Shown: positions 44,276 to 53,769, numbered from the stretch's first letter. The stretch: 64,000 nt of DNA from Azotobacter paspali (GCF_042434745.1 NZ_JBHLSS010000003.1); one strand, 5' to 3'. Notes: generated by a model not told the origin, from the sequence alone. Numbers and translations: made by a program.

Positions 44276-45553
44276 ATGTCAACGTCTTCTTCCACTCCAC
44301 GCCGCCTCACGGCGACCCAAGTTCTGCCGGCCATTGCCGGTATCTATGTCAGCCAGACCATTATCACGGCGCTGACCACCCAGGCGCTGCCGTCACTGCT
44401 GCGCAGTGAGGGGGCTTCACTGACGGTCGCGAGTTTGGCCGCCCTGCTTTGGATGCCATGGGGGATCCGCTTTCTCTGGGCACCATGGGTGGAGCGCATG
44501 CGGCTACCCCCTGGGCGGCTGGAACGCCGGTCTCGGTCGCTGGTGCTGAAGGGCCAATGGCTGATGGCGGCCATCCTGGTGTTGCTGGGGCTGGTCAGCC
44601 TAGTGAGCCAGGTATCGCTAGACAGCTTTGCCATATGGCTGCTGGCCGGATTGTTGTTGGCGGCGATGGTGGCGGCAAGCACCGATGTGGCGTGCGATGG
44701 TTTCACGGTAGAGCAGTTGGCTGGGCAACAACGTGGCTGGGGCAACGCGGTGCAAGTCGGCGGCAGTTATGTCGGTGCCACGCTGGGGGCGGGTGGCTTT
44801 CTGCTGGTGGCGGGCAAGGCAGGGTGGCCGACGGCGCTGGTGGTCGTGGGGCTGGCCATCGTACTGCTGGGGCTGCCCATGCTGCGGCTGCGAGAGCCGC
44901 TGCGCGATCAGGCCCTGGCGGTCGATCATCGACCTGGCCTGTGGCATGCATTGCGGCGCCCGCAGGTGCGCATAGGTCTGCTGATGATATTGCTGTCGAG
45001 CGTCGGCGTACGGCTGACGCTAGGTATGTTCGGTCCTTTCATGCTGGATCGCGGCATGAGTCTGGAACAGGTGGGCTGGCTGTTCAGCTCGCTGCATATC
45101 GGCGCGGGGCTGACGGGTGCCGTGCTGGGTGGGCTGCTGGTGCGTATCGCACCGGGCTGGCGGGCGGTTTGGATCGCAGTCGGCCTCAAGGCTTGCGTGC
45201 TGCTGGTTTTGACGCTGGCGGCGCTGGCGGCTTCGCTGACGGTTTTGACGATTCTGGTCGGCCTGACCTTCGCGGTGTTGGGCTGCCTTTGGGTCGCGCT
45301 GTATTCGGCGCTGATGAAGCTGACGTCTCCGCTGCAAGCGGGGGTGGATTTCACGGTGTTCCAGAGCGCTGACGCACTGCTCGCCATGGCGGGAGGCGTA
45401 GCCGGCGGCTGGCTGGCCGAGCACCTGGGTTACCACTTCTGCTTTGGCCTGGCGAGCACGTTGATGGTCATTGCCACCGGGGTCGTGTGGCGCCATGTGT
45501 GCACCGAGAAAAGCGCACCCGTAGCCTCTCAAGGAGCCGTACATGCCAGATAA
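44276..45553 (+). CDS. ybtX: YbtX/RhtX-like MFS siderophore transporter
   Basis: 425 residues from ATG 44276 (MSTSSSTPRRLTATQVLPAI); starts at 44180 (GTG) and 44243 are possible but would place the coding region against the Fur-like box. About 12 helices, with SLTVASLAALLWMPWGIRFLWAPWVER near the start, typical of the RhtX/FptX/YbtX branch of AmpG-like MFS proteins, which carry siderophores or related molecules across the inner membrane. YbtX itself has been linked to metal uptake with yersiniabactin. It overlaps the ABC transporter gene by 11 bp. Confidence 0.88.
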   Translation: MSTSSSTPRRLTATQVLPAIAGIYVSQTIITALTTQALPSLLRSEGASLTVASLAALLWMPWGIRFLWAPWVERMRLPPGRLERRSRSLVLKGQWLMAAILVLLGLVSLVSQVSLDSFAIWLLAGLLLAAMVAASTDVACDGFTVEQLAGQQRGWGNAVQVGGSYVGATLGAGGFLLVAGKAGWPTALVVVGLAIVLLGLPMLRLREPLRDQALAVDHRPGLWHALRRPQVRIGLLMILLSSVGVRLTLGMFGPFMLDRGMSLEQVGWLFSSLHIGAGLTGAVLGGLLVRIAPGWRAVWIAVGLKACVLLVLTLAALAASLTVLTILVGLTFAVLGCLWVALYSALMKLTSPLQAGVDFTVFQSADALLAMAGGVAGGWLAEHLGYHFCFGLASTLMVIATGVVWRHVCTEKSAPVASQGAVHAR

Positions 45554-47315
45554 GCAACGCGCCGGGTCAGGCGCAAGTGTCTGGACCATCATGCGGCCAG
45601 TACAAGGCCAGATCCGGTTCGCCATGGTGCTAGCCGGTCTGGCCGCCGCCTGTGCGCTGGGGGCCTTGTCCGTACTGGCCTGGACGGTGCACGCCCTGCT
45701 TGCCGAGCCCGGCCAGTGGCCCTGGCTGCCACTGGGCCTGGTGGTCGTACTCACTGTGCTGGCCTTTGTCTTGCGACTGTCGGCATTCAATCAGTCGCAC
45801 TACGCCGCCTTCCGCCTGGAGACACTGCTGCGTACCGATTTGGCACGGCATTTGGCGCGCGTGCCGCTGGGCTTCGTGCAGCAGACCGGCTCCGGGGCGC
45901 TGACCAAGGTGGTCATGGACGACGTGAAGGCGCTGCATGTATTCGTGGCTGACAGCACGCCTTTATACGCGCGGGCCTATGTGTCGCCGGTGCTCACGTT
46001 CGTGTTGCTGTGGTGGCTGGATTGGCGCCTGGCGCTGGCGGCCACAGCGGTGCTGGCGGTCGGCATGGCGGTGGTGTCGCTGGCCATGCGTGGCAGTGGT
46101 GAAATGATGCAGCGTTACCACGCCGCTGGTGAGCATGTGAGCAAAGCGGTCGTGGAGTATGTTCAGGCGATGCCGGTGGTGCGCACCTTTGATATCGGCA
46201 CCACCACCTTCCAGCGTTACCAGCGTGCCCTCGATGAGTTTATGGAGGTGGTGTTGCAGTGGTATCGCATGGCCGGATTTTCATCGCGTCTGTCGATGGC
46301 GATCCTCAACCCACTGCCGACGCTGGCGGTGCTGGTGTGGCTGGGGGGGTGGCTGATCAGCCGTGATGCGCTGGACGCGGCCACCTGGCTAGCCGTCCTG
46401 CTCGTGGGCACCGGCATGGCCGAGTCGCTGCTGCCGCTGATGTCGCTCAAGCATCTGGTGACCAAGACGCAGATGAGCATCCACCGCATCCAGGAGGTCA
46501 TGGCCGAGCCGGAACTGCCAGTGCCGCAGGAGCAGCAGGCCAGAACACCCGTGGATGGGTCGGTCTGTTTCGATCAGGTGGATTTTCGCTACACGAGCGA
46601 CGGGCCCCTGGTGCTGCAGAACGCGAGCTTCAAGGTGCCGCAGGGCTCGGTGACGGCACTGGTAGGGCCGTCCGGTGCGGGCAAGACCACGGTGGCGCGG
46701 CTGATTCCACGCTTCTGGGATGTAAGCGCAGGGAGCATCAAGGTCGGGGGCGTGGATGTACGCGAGATGCTGCCCGATGTCCTGATGCAGCACGTGGCGT
46801 TCGTGTTTCAAGACACCTTTCTGTTCGCCGATACGGTCGCCAACAACATCCGCCTGGGAATCGAAGGCGCCACGATGAATGAAGTCATGGCCGCCGCGAG
46901 TGCCGCTCAGGCCCATGACTTCATCGAGCGCTTGCCGCAAGGCTATGACACGCCGGTCGGTGAGCGGGGGGTGTTTCTCTCCGGCGGGCAGCGCCAGCGC
47001 ATCACCATCGCCCGCGCCATCCTGCAGAACCGGCCGATCCTAGTGCTCGATGAGGCCACGGCCTTTGCCGACCCGGAAAACGAGGCCGCACTGGTGGCGG
47101 CGCTCTCCAACCTGATGCGTGGCAAGACCGTGCTGATGGTGGCGCATCGGCTCTCCACCATCCGTGGTTCGGACCAGATCCTGGTGTTCGATCAAGGGCG
47201 GCTGGCCGAGCGTGGCCGGCACGATGCACTGGTGGCACAAGGCGGTGTGTATGCACGGCTGTGGAACAACTATGAAAAGGCGCAGGACTGGGCGCTGTTG
47301 GGAGAACAGGCATGA
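45543..47315 (+). CDS. ybtP: ABC transporter, fused TM and ATPase, YbtP/Irp6-like
   Basis: 590 residues: six-helix exporter-type membrane domain (about 20-320) and an ATPase domain with Walker A GPSGAGKTTVARLIPRFWD (about 375), signature LSGGQRQRITIARAI and Walker B ILVLDEATAFADPENE. Despite an exporter fold, YbtP and YbtQ act as importers of ferri-yersiniabactin at the inner membrane and form a heterodimer. Its stop overlaps the ybtQ start (ATGA), giving coupled synthesis. Both ATPase halves keep the catalytic Glu after Walker B. Confidence 0.93.
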   Translation: MPDKQRAGSGASVWTIMRPVQGQIRFAMVLAGLAAACALGALSVLAWTVHALLAEPGQWPWLPLGLVVVLTVLAFVLRLSAFNQSHYAAFRLETLLRTDLARHLARVPLGFVQQTGSGALTKVVMDDVKALHVFVADSTPLYARAYVSPVLTFVLLWWLDWRLALAATAVLAVGMAVVSLAMRGSGEMMQRYHAAGEHVSKAVVEYVQAMPVVRTFDIGTTTFQRYQRALDEFMEVVLQWYRMAGFSSRLSMAILNPLPTLAVLVWLGGWLISRDALDAATWLAVLLVGTGMAESLLPLMSLKHLVTKTQMSIHRIQEVMAEPELPVPQEQQARTPVDGSVCFDQVDFRYTSDGPLVLQNASFKVPQGSVTALVGPSGAGKTTVARLIPRFWDVSAGSIKVGGVDVREMLPDVLMQHVAFVFQDTFLFADTVANNIRLGIEGATMNEVMAAASAAQAHDFIERLPQGYDTPVGERGVFLSGGQRQRITIARAILQNRPILVLDEATAFADPENEAALVAALSNLMRGKTVLMVAHRLSTIRGSDQILVFDQGRLAERGRHDALVAQGGVYARLWNNYEKAQDWALLGEQA

Positions 47316-49123
47316 GTATTCCAGAATCCGGTCAGCGCATCACGCCCCTGCGTGAGACGTGGCGTCAATTGATGATCAGTGCCCGCAGCCGTGCGCCTAG
47401 GCTGCGCGCCAGCCTGATGGGCCTTGCGGCGGCCGCCATCGCGCAGGGCTTGGCGCTGGCGTGCCTGATTCCCCTCTTCCAGGCACTGATGCCAGATGCC
47501 CGCTGGTGTGCGGCGCTGCCGTGGCTATTGGCGATGACGGTGCTGGTGTTGACCAGCACGGTCATCCGCTGGTGGGCGCTAGGGTTCGATTATCGCGGCG
47601 ATATGGTGCGCAGCACGCATGAACTGCGTTCCGAACTGGGCGCGCAATTGCGCCGCATTCCGTTGACAGTGTTACAGGACAAGCGTGCCGGCGGGGTCAA
47701 TGCGACCTTGCTGGGGAACGTGGACGAGGCGCTCAGCTATATCCTGACGATCGCCAACATGATGTCCACTGCCCTGCTGACGCCGGTGACGGTGGCGTTG
47801 GTAGCGCTGTATTTCGACTGGCGCATGGGGCTGATCCTGCTGCTGGTGTTTCCGCTGCTGATTCCGCTGTACCGCTGGCGCCGTCCGGCGTATGGCCGTG
47901 GCATGCGTATGCTGGCCGATGCCAATGAGCGCGCCAGTGCGGATATCCTCGAATATGCCCAGGGTCTGCCGGTGCTACGTGCGACTTGCCGCACCGGGGA
48001 GAAGGCCGAGCGCCTGCATGCCAGCTTTCTGCACTTGGAAAAGATCCAGACCATCGGACAGCAGAAAGGAGCCAAACCCAACTTGATCCTGGCCACGGTG
48101 ATGGAGCTGGCGATTCTGGTAGTGGTATTCCTCGGGGTGGTGTTCGTGGCGCAGAGCTCGCTGGATATTGCCGTGCTGGCGGCTTTGATGGTCATCGTCG
48201 TGCGCTTCAGCGAGCCGTTGGCAACCTTTGTGCTGTATTCCAAGGTGATCGACTTGATCGAGGCAGCGTTCGTCAAGATCGATGCCCTGCTCGGGATTGT
48301 CCCTTTACCGCAGCAGGTGCCGACACAGGTGCCCCAGTGTTTCGATGTCGCGTTGGAGGGAGTGTGGTTTGCCTATGCGTTGTCCGGCGAACCAATACTG
48401 CGCGATCTATCCGTCCGTTTGCCGCAGCGTAGCCTGACGGCGCTGGTAGGGCCGTCAGGCTCCGGCAAGACCACGGTAACCCGCCTGCTGATGCGCCATA
48501 CCGACCCGCAAGCCGGGCGCATCACGATCGGCGGCGTGGACATCCGCACCATCGCGCCGGAGATGCTCAACAGCCTGATTTCGGCGGTGTTCCAAGACGT
48601 GTACCTGTTCGACGATAGCATCCTGGCCAATATCCGCATGGCCCGGCCCGATGCCACGGATGAAGAAGTTGAAGGCGCCGCACGTGCCGCGCGTTGCCAT
48701 GAATTCGTCACCCGCTTGCCCGAGGGCTACCAGACGCGGGTGGGGGACATCGGCGACAGGCTCTCGGGCGGCGAGCGCCAGCGCATCAGTATTGCTCGCG
48801 CCATGCTCAAGAACGCCCCCATCCTCATCCTTGATGAGCCCACTGCCGCGTTGGACACCGAGAGCGAGGTGGCCGTGCAGGCTGCCATCGACGCGCTGGT
48901 GCGCGAACGTACGGTGATCGTCATCGCGCACCGGCTCTCCACCATTGCCGCCGCCGACCAGATTCTGGTGATTGATGAAGGGCAGGTGGTTGAGGTAGGC
49001 AAGCATGCCGAACTGCTGGCTGAAAAGGGCCGTTATGCGCGCATGTGGCAGGCCCAGCAGAGCGTGAAAAGCTGGCATGTGGCCTGTGACCCAGATCAAG
49101 ACGTTGAGTTGGTAGGAGATTGA
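47312..49123 (+). CDS. ybtQ: ABC transporter, fused TM and ATPase, YbtQ/Irp7-like
   Basis: 603 residues with the same half-transporter layout: membrane domain (about 20-320), Walker A GPSGSGKTTVTRLLMRHTD (about 390), signature LSGGERQRISIARAML, Walker B ILILDEPTAALDTESE. It would pair with the YbtP-like protein to import the ferri-siderophore. The gene ends 3 bp before the fyuA-like start, so the receptor is likely cotranscribed with the importer, unlike in Yersinia, where fyuA has a separate promoter at the end of the biosynthetic operon. Confidence 0.93.
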   Translation: MSIPESGQRITPLRETWRQLMISARSRAPRLRASLMGLAAAAIAQGLALACLIPLFQALMPDARWCAALPWLLAMTVLVLTSTVIRWWALGFDYRGDMVRSTHELRSELGAQLRRIPLTVLQDKRAGGVNATLLGNVDEALSYILTIANMMSTALLTPVTVALVALYFDWRMGLILLLVFPLLIPLYRWRRPAYGRGMRMLADANERASADILEYAQGLPVLRATCRTGEKAERLHASFLHLEKIQTIGQQKGAKPNLILATVMELAILVVVFLGVVFVAQSSLDIAVLAALMVIVVRFSEPLATFVLYSKVIDLIEAAFVKIDALLGIVPLPQQVPTQVPQCFDVALEGVWFAYALSGEPILRDLSVRLPQRSLTALVGPSGSGKTTVTRLLMRHTDPQAGRITIGGVDIRTIAPEMLNSLISAVFQDVYLFDDSILANIRMARPDATDEEVEGAARAARCHEFVTRLPEGYQTRVGDIGDRLSGGERQRISIARAMLKNAPILILDEPTAALDTESEVAVQAAIDALVRERTVIVIAHRLSTIAAADQILVIDEGQVVEVGKHAELLAEKGRYARMWQAQQSVKSWHVACDPDQDVELVGD

Positions 49124-49126
49124 AAC

Positions 49127-51232
49127 ATGCAGCGTTTCAAGTTGCGTCTGCTCCCCCTTGCCTTGGTCTCGCTTCATTCCCTAACTGAAATGAGTACTGC
49201 GCAGGCACAGGATACAGTGCAAAGAAGTGAGGACGTTTATTCGCTGGCCCCGGTCGTAGTGTCGGGCAGCAAACGCGGCGAGACACTGGACAAGCTCAAT
49301 GGCGCAACCAGCGTGGTGGATCGCCTGACGCTGGATGATGCCCAGGTCGACTCGACCATGGAATTAGACCGAGTGTTTCCCGAGTTGTATATGTCGCACA
49401 GTGCCACGTTCCTATTTCCGATCATTACCCTGCGAGGGGTAACGTCCGCTCAGGATTTCTACAACCCGGCGCTGACCGTTTATATGGACGGGGTTCCGCA
49501 GTTGCCGATCTTTGCCGCCCAGTCCTTGCTGGGTGTCGAGCAGGTGGAGTTGCTCAAGGGGCCGCAAGGCACGCTGTACGGCAAGAGCGCCCAGGGTGGC
49601 GTACTCAACGTCGTGACTCACAAGCCGAACGACATACCACAGTTTGCCGCCCGTGCCGGGGTATCGAGCCGCGATGGCTATCAGTTGCAGGCCGAGGGCT
49701 CAGGACCGCTGATCAAGGATCTACTGTATGGCTCGATCTCTCTTCTGGGCAATGACGCCAACGGCGATGTACGCAGCGATGTCATCGGTAGCGACAAGCT
49801 GGGTGGCATTCGTTCGCGCGCGGGCAATGTCAAGCTGCGCCTGACGCCGACGGGAAGCTCATGGGAGCTGGGCCTAAGCGCTGGCCGTGATTGTGCCAAG
49901 GGTGACCAGGAAGTCTATACGCTGTTCGATGATTACAAGTCCCGCAAGGCATATGTATTGCCGAATTTGCCCGAGGCCTATCGGGATTTCTACCAGAAAC
50001 GCTGCGCCAATAGTTTCGCCGTCAACGGACAACATGATTTCGACCTCTGGCGTCTTAGTGTCATTGCCAGCAGCCAGCGGGTACGTACTACGCGCTATTG
50101 GCCGCTAGATGCTTATTTCCCGCAGTTCTCGGAACACTGGAAACAGAATACTCAAGAGGTGCGCCTGTCGACGCGAGCGGACCAGGAGGAGGCGTCTTCC
50201 CGAGCCTGGGATGCGGTATTCGGCCTGTACCGGCAGGAAGTGGATATGTCGCGCGGCTACCAGTTTGACATGGTGCTTCCCAATCTTTACCGGGTAATGG
50301 ATTCTTCTTCCAGCAACCGGACCGAATCGCTGGCGGTTTACGGCGATATGACGTGGCACCTGACCCGCAAGGCCGATATCACCACCGGCCTGCGCCTCAC
50401 GCGGGACGAGGTCAGAACCCGTTTTCAGGGGGACATGATGGGCAGTGCCTTCGAGGGGCGGGCTTCAGCCAACCAGCCGACCTGGCTAGGCCACCTTGCG
50501 GCAGGCTACCAGTTTTCCCCCAGTTGGCGCGGCTACGTCAATGTGGCTCAGGGCTACAAGCCACTGGGCTACAACTTGGCGCCATCAAGTGTAGACGATG
50601 CCGAGGGTTACGGCCGGGAACGCTCGATTAGTTACGAAGTCGGGGGGCGCTATTCAGGTCTCGACGTGCGCGCCAGCTTTGCCGTCTACCGCGTGGACAG
50701 CAAGGATGTGCAGCTCTATGGTGACGGCGAAATGGGCAACCAGACGCTGAGGAACGTAGGCGACACTCGTTCGGTGGGCATGGAGTTCAACACCGAATGG
50801 GACGTCACCCGGCAATGGACGCTGAGCGCGGGAGGCTTCATCAATGATGCAACCTTCCGCCGCTTCGAGGACTCCAGTGCCTGCACCGGCTGCAACCACA
50901 ACGATGTGCCGCTGGCACCTAAATATAGCCTGACGCTGGCGCTCAAGGGCAATGTGCGCTTGGGCAGTTCCGTCTTGAGGCCACAGCTTTCCGTACGCCG
51001 CACGGGTGCGCACTATTTTGATAGCGCCAATACCCTGCGCCAAGGGACCTATACCCTGGTCGATGCCGGTCTGGGCTGGAGTCCGACCCGCAATCTGGAA
51101 TTGATGCTTTATGCCCAGAACCTGACGGACAAGGACTATCGCACCTACGGATTTTCCTACGGTGCTACAGGAAACTTCGCACAGGTGGCGCCAGGCCGAA
51201 CGGTCGATTTGACCGCGACTTACCTGTACTGA
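49127..51232 (+). CDS. fyuA: TonB-dependent ferri-siderophore receptor, FyuA/FptA-like
   Basis: 701 residues, the usual FyuA length (about 673). Signal peptide MQRFKLRLLPLALVSLHSLTEMSTAQAQ, TonB box-like YSLAPVVVSG, plug domain with PIITLRGVTSAQDFYNPALTVYMDGVPQLP and EQVELLKGPQGTLYGKSAQGGVLNVVT, and C-terminal YTLVDAGLGWS and GRTVDLTATYLY with the final aromatic residue. It takes up ferri-yersiniabactin-type complexes across the outer membrane. It lies 3 bp after ybtQ and is thus in the transport operon. Confidence 0.93.
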   Translation: MQRFKLRLLPLALVSLHSLTEMSTAQAQDTVQRSEDVYSLAPVVVSGSKRGETLDKLNGATSVVDRLTLDDAQVDSTMELDRVFPELYMSHSATFLFPIITLRGVTSAQDFYNPALTVYMDGVPQLPIFAAQSLLGVEQVELLKGPQGTLYGKSAQGGVLNVVTHKPNDIPQFAARAGVSSRDGYQLQAEGSGPLIKDLLYGSISLLGNDANGDVRSDVIGSDKLGGIRSRAGNVKLRLTPTGSSWELGLSAGRDCAKGDQEVYTLFDDYKSRKAYVLPNLPEAYRDFYQKRCANSFAVNGQHDFDLWRLSVIASSQRVRTTRYWPLDAYFPQFSEHWKQNTQEVRLSTRADQEEASSRAWDAVFGLYRQEVDMSRGYQFDMVLPNLYRVMDSSSSNRTESLAVYGDMTWHLTRKADITTGLRLTRDEVRTRFQGDMMGSAFEGRASANQPTWLGHLAAGYQFSPSWRGYVNVAQGYKPLGYNLAPSSVDDAEGYGRERSISYEVGGRYSGLDVRASFAVYRVDSKDVQLYGDGEMGNQTLRNVGDTRSVGMEFNTEWDVTRQWTLSAGGFINDATFRRFEDSSACTGCNHNDVPLAPKYSLTLALKGNVRLGSSVLRPQLSVRRTGAHYFDSANTLRQGTYTLVDAGLGWSPTRNLELMLYAQNLTDKDYRTYGFSYGATGNFAQVAPGRTVDLTATYLY

Positions 51233-51371
51233 AAATCAGGCATACAAAAGCAAAAGCTTAGATGACAGGAATGACCGCATGGATACCTATCAAGTACTCA
51301 GGACGAATCAGAGCAATTGCGCTTAAGAGCGTCAGCCAGCACGGCGGGACGACGATTTCAAGAAGTGGAAG

Positions 51372-51482
51372 ATGCCGTTTGCCAAGGCACTGCATATCGC
51401 GTCGATTTGCTTGCTTGTTGGCGTCCTCCTTGTGCTGACGCTCGCTCCTGTTTTTCAGGCAATGCTTGGGCCCATTGTCTGA
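51372..51482 (+). CDS. Possible 36-residue membrane peptide
   Basis: An ATG at 51372 opens a frame of 36 codons (MPFAKALHIASICLLVGVLL then VLTLAPVFQAMLGPIV) ending in TGA at 51480-51482. It would form one transmembrane helix. The ribosome site is weak (AGTGGAAG). No homolog is recognised. It lies between the receptor and the second MFS gene in a 297-bp stretch that otherwise shows nothing but short shadow frames; it may be a decayed end of another gene. Confidence 0.35.
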   Translation: MPFAKALHIASICLLVGVLLVLTLAPVFQAMLGPIV

Positions 51483-51529
51483 CTTCGGAAACGCCTTCGC
51501 CAAGCCCGGCGCCGTGGATGTGAAATGAA

Positions 51530-52762
51530 ATGACTCAAGACAATACGATATCGACTGCAGTTGAAAGTGACGTTCTGGCGAGCAGGACTCGTTTCGACAT
51601 CAGGCCGCTGATGGCGGCCTACATGATATGCACCATGGCGATGATGGCATTCGTGTCCTTGATTGGACCGATTGCGCGATCGCTCCATTTGGCACCCTGG
51701 CAGACCGGCGCGGTGGTCACCGTTGGCGGCGTGCTGTGGATGCTGCTGTCGCGCCCCTGGGGCGCACTGAGCGATCGGCGTGGGCGGCGAACAGTGCTCC
51801 TGATGGGGGTCGGCGGATTCATGCTCGCCTATTGGGCCATGTGCGCCCTGCTGATCGCATCTCTACAGGTGCTGCCTGCGGTGAGTCTGGTTTTTGCCGG
51901 GCTGCTCGTCAGCCGTGGAGCAGTCGGGGCGTTCTTCGCCGCAATTCCGGCGGCCAGCCAGGCGCTGGTGGCCGATCACGTCGCTCCCGATCAGCGTGCC
52001 GGCGCCATGGCGTCACTCGGCGCAGCCAACGGCATCGGACTGGTCGTAGGCCCGGCGATAGCAGCTGCGCTGGCCCAGTATGGCCTGGGTTTGCCGCTCT
52101 ATGTGACGGCCCTGCTGCCCTTGTTGGCGTTTGCTATCCTGTGGTGCCTGCTGCCGCGCAATGAACAGATTTCCGGTACCGCTTCCATCGCTCTTCGCCT
52201 GTGCGACACACGGTTGCGCCAGCCAATGGTCGTTGCGTTCGCCGCGATGTTCAGCGTTACCATTGGACAAATCACTGTGGGGTTCTTTGCCATCGACCGG
52301 TTGGAACTGGAGCCCGAAGCCGCAGCTCGAGCCGCAGGTTTGGCGCTGACCCTGGTTGGTGTCGGCTTGATCGCCGCCCAGTCGATAGTGCGCAAACTGC
52401 ACTGGACGCCGCAACGGCTTATCCGTGTTGGAGCCCTCGTCAGTGCCGTCGGCTTCGGTGCTGTTGCCTTGGTGTCGACGCAATGGGCATTGATGGTGTG
52501 TTTTTTCTTCGCTGCCGCAGGGATGGGTTGGGTATTTCCAGCCTTCTCGGCGATGGCCGCGAATTCAGTGCAGCCTCATGAACAGGGAGCGACCGCAGGG
52601 TCGGTGGGAGCAGCCCAAGGCTTGGGAATCGTGCTGGGACCGTTGGTGGGCAGCTCGCTGTACGAGCTTGGCCCCGGCATTCCCTACGTGCTAGTCGGTG
52701 TGCTACTGGTGCTGGTCGCGTCATTAACTTCGAGCGCTGCCTCAGGGAAAGTGACGCCGTAG
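51530..52762 (+). CDS. DHA1-type MFS transporter, candidate siderophore exporter
   Basis: 410 residues, 12 helices. Motif A is present as WGALSDRRGRRTVLLMG after helix 2, and GLVVGPAIAAALAQYG marks the antiporter motif C region, so proton-driven export is likely. It is related to TetA/MdtG-like pumps. It follows the siderophore receptor on the same strand (297-bp gap with no clear promoter) and no other dedicated exporter is visible in the locus, so export of the apo-siderophore is the natural guess. That is inference only. Confidence 0.82.
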   Translation: MTQDNTISTAVESDVLASRTRFDIRPLMAAYMICTMAMMAFVSLIGPIARSLHLAPWQTGAVVTVGGVLWMLLSRPWGALSDRRGRRTVLLMGVGGFMLAYWAMCALLIASLQVLPAVSLVFAGLLVSRGAVGAFFAAIPAASQALVADHVAPDQRAGAMASLGAANGIGLVVGPAIAAALAQYGLGLPLYVTALLPLLAFAILWCLLPRNEQISGTASIALRLCDTRLRQPMVVAFAAMFSVTIGQITVGFFAIDRLELEPEAAARAAGLALTLVGVGLIAAQSIVRKLHWTPQRLIRVGALVSAVGFGAVALVSTQWALMVCFFFAAAGMGWVFPAFSAMAANSVQPHEQGATAGSVGAAQGLGIVLGPLVGSSLYELGPGIPYVLVGVLLVLVASLTSSAASGKVTP

Positions 52763-52794
52763 GAGGCATAGGCATTCGGCCGTCACGGCCTCCT
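52761..52794 (+). other. Weak stem-loop after the MFS gene
   Basis: AGGAGGC and GCCTCCT arms enclose a GC-rich 20-nt loop starting at the MFS stop codon. No T-run follows, so terminator function is uncertain. Just beyond it the disrupted transporter begins, making this the right boundary of the accessory region. Confidence 0.35.
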
Positions 52795-52806
52795 CAAACT
52801 GAGGCT

Positions 52807-53757
52807 CTTGGTTTAACCGCTGACCAGCTTCAGGTAAGGATTGCCGCTTCGATCATGATCACCATCGTCCAGGCGACCAGCATCTGGAACATCGGCGTCA
52901 TGACCTCCGCCGCCCAGAACCTGTTGTCGCGGGGGTTCCTGGAGAAGCAGTTCGGCGCCGACCAGGCGCTGGCCTGGATCAATTAGCTGATCGTTAGCGC
53001 GCCCTGAGCGGTATCATGTCGGTCATCCTTTATTTCGTGGTGCGCAGGGTGTTGCCGCCAGAAATCGAGGAAATCTCCGGTGGCAAGCAGGCCATGGCCG
53101 AATCCTACAGAGCCCTGGGTTCCATGACGGCTCCTGAAAAGCGCCTGCTGGCGATTTCGCTTGTTCTCCTCGGACTCTGGGCGACGGAGAACAAGCTTCA
53201 TTCGCTCGACACCGCCTCCAGCACAATCGCCGGTGTCGCCCTGATGCTGCTTCCCGGTATCGGCGTGATGACCTGGAAACAGACGCAGAAGCTGATTCCC
53301 TGGGGAACGGTGATCGTCTTCGCCGTTGGCATCAGCCTGGGCACGGGCTGCTCGATACCAAGGCGGCACAGTGGCTTTCCAGTTCCGTGGTGCAGGCTTT
53401 CCAGCTTGATACGCTGTCGCCCTTTGCCATTTTCGCCCTGCTGTCGGCTTTCCTGATTCTGATCGACTGGGCTTTGCCAGTGCCAGCGCGTTGACCGCCG
53501 CCCTGGTGCCGATCCTGATCAATGTGCTGGCCAGCGTGCCGGATCTGAACGCACCGGGCATCGCTATGCTGTTGGCCTTCACTATCAGCTTCGGTTTTAT
53601 CCTGCCCGTGAGCGCACCTCAGAATATGGTCTGTCTGGGTACGGAAACCTTCACCACGCGACAGTTCACCATGGTCGGCCTCTGGCTCACGGTGGCCGGC
53701 TATGCGCTGCTGCTTCTCTTCGCCTTCACCTGGTGGCCCCTGCTGGGGCTGATCTGA
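52807..53757 (+). pseudogene. DASS-family anion:Na+ symporter, 5'-truncated and multiply broken
   Basis: The first recognisable stretch (LTADQLQVRIAASIMITIVQ, IWNIGVMTSAAQNLLSRG) lies in one frame and is stopped by TAG and TGA where Trp codons are expected (WIN-stop-LIV, AP-stop-AV). Coding resumes in another frame at 53016 (MSVILYFVVRRVLPPEIEEI, MTWKQTQKLIPWGTVIVFAVG), shifts again near 53340 (LLDTKAAQWLSSSVV) and finishes in a fourth piece from 53491 to 53757 (FGFILPVSAPQNMVCLGTE). The last piece keeps the family signature PVSAPQNM. About half of the protein's N-terminus is missing. Import of di- or tricarboxylates was probably its role. Confidence 0.85.
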
Positions 53758-53769
53758 AGGCGTCGGCCG

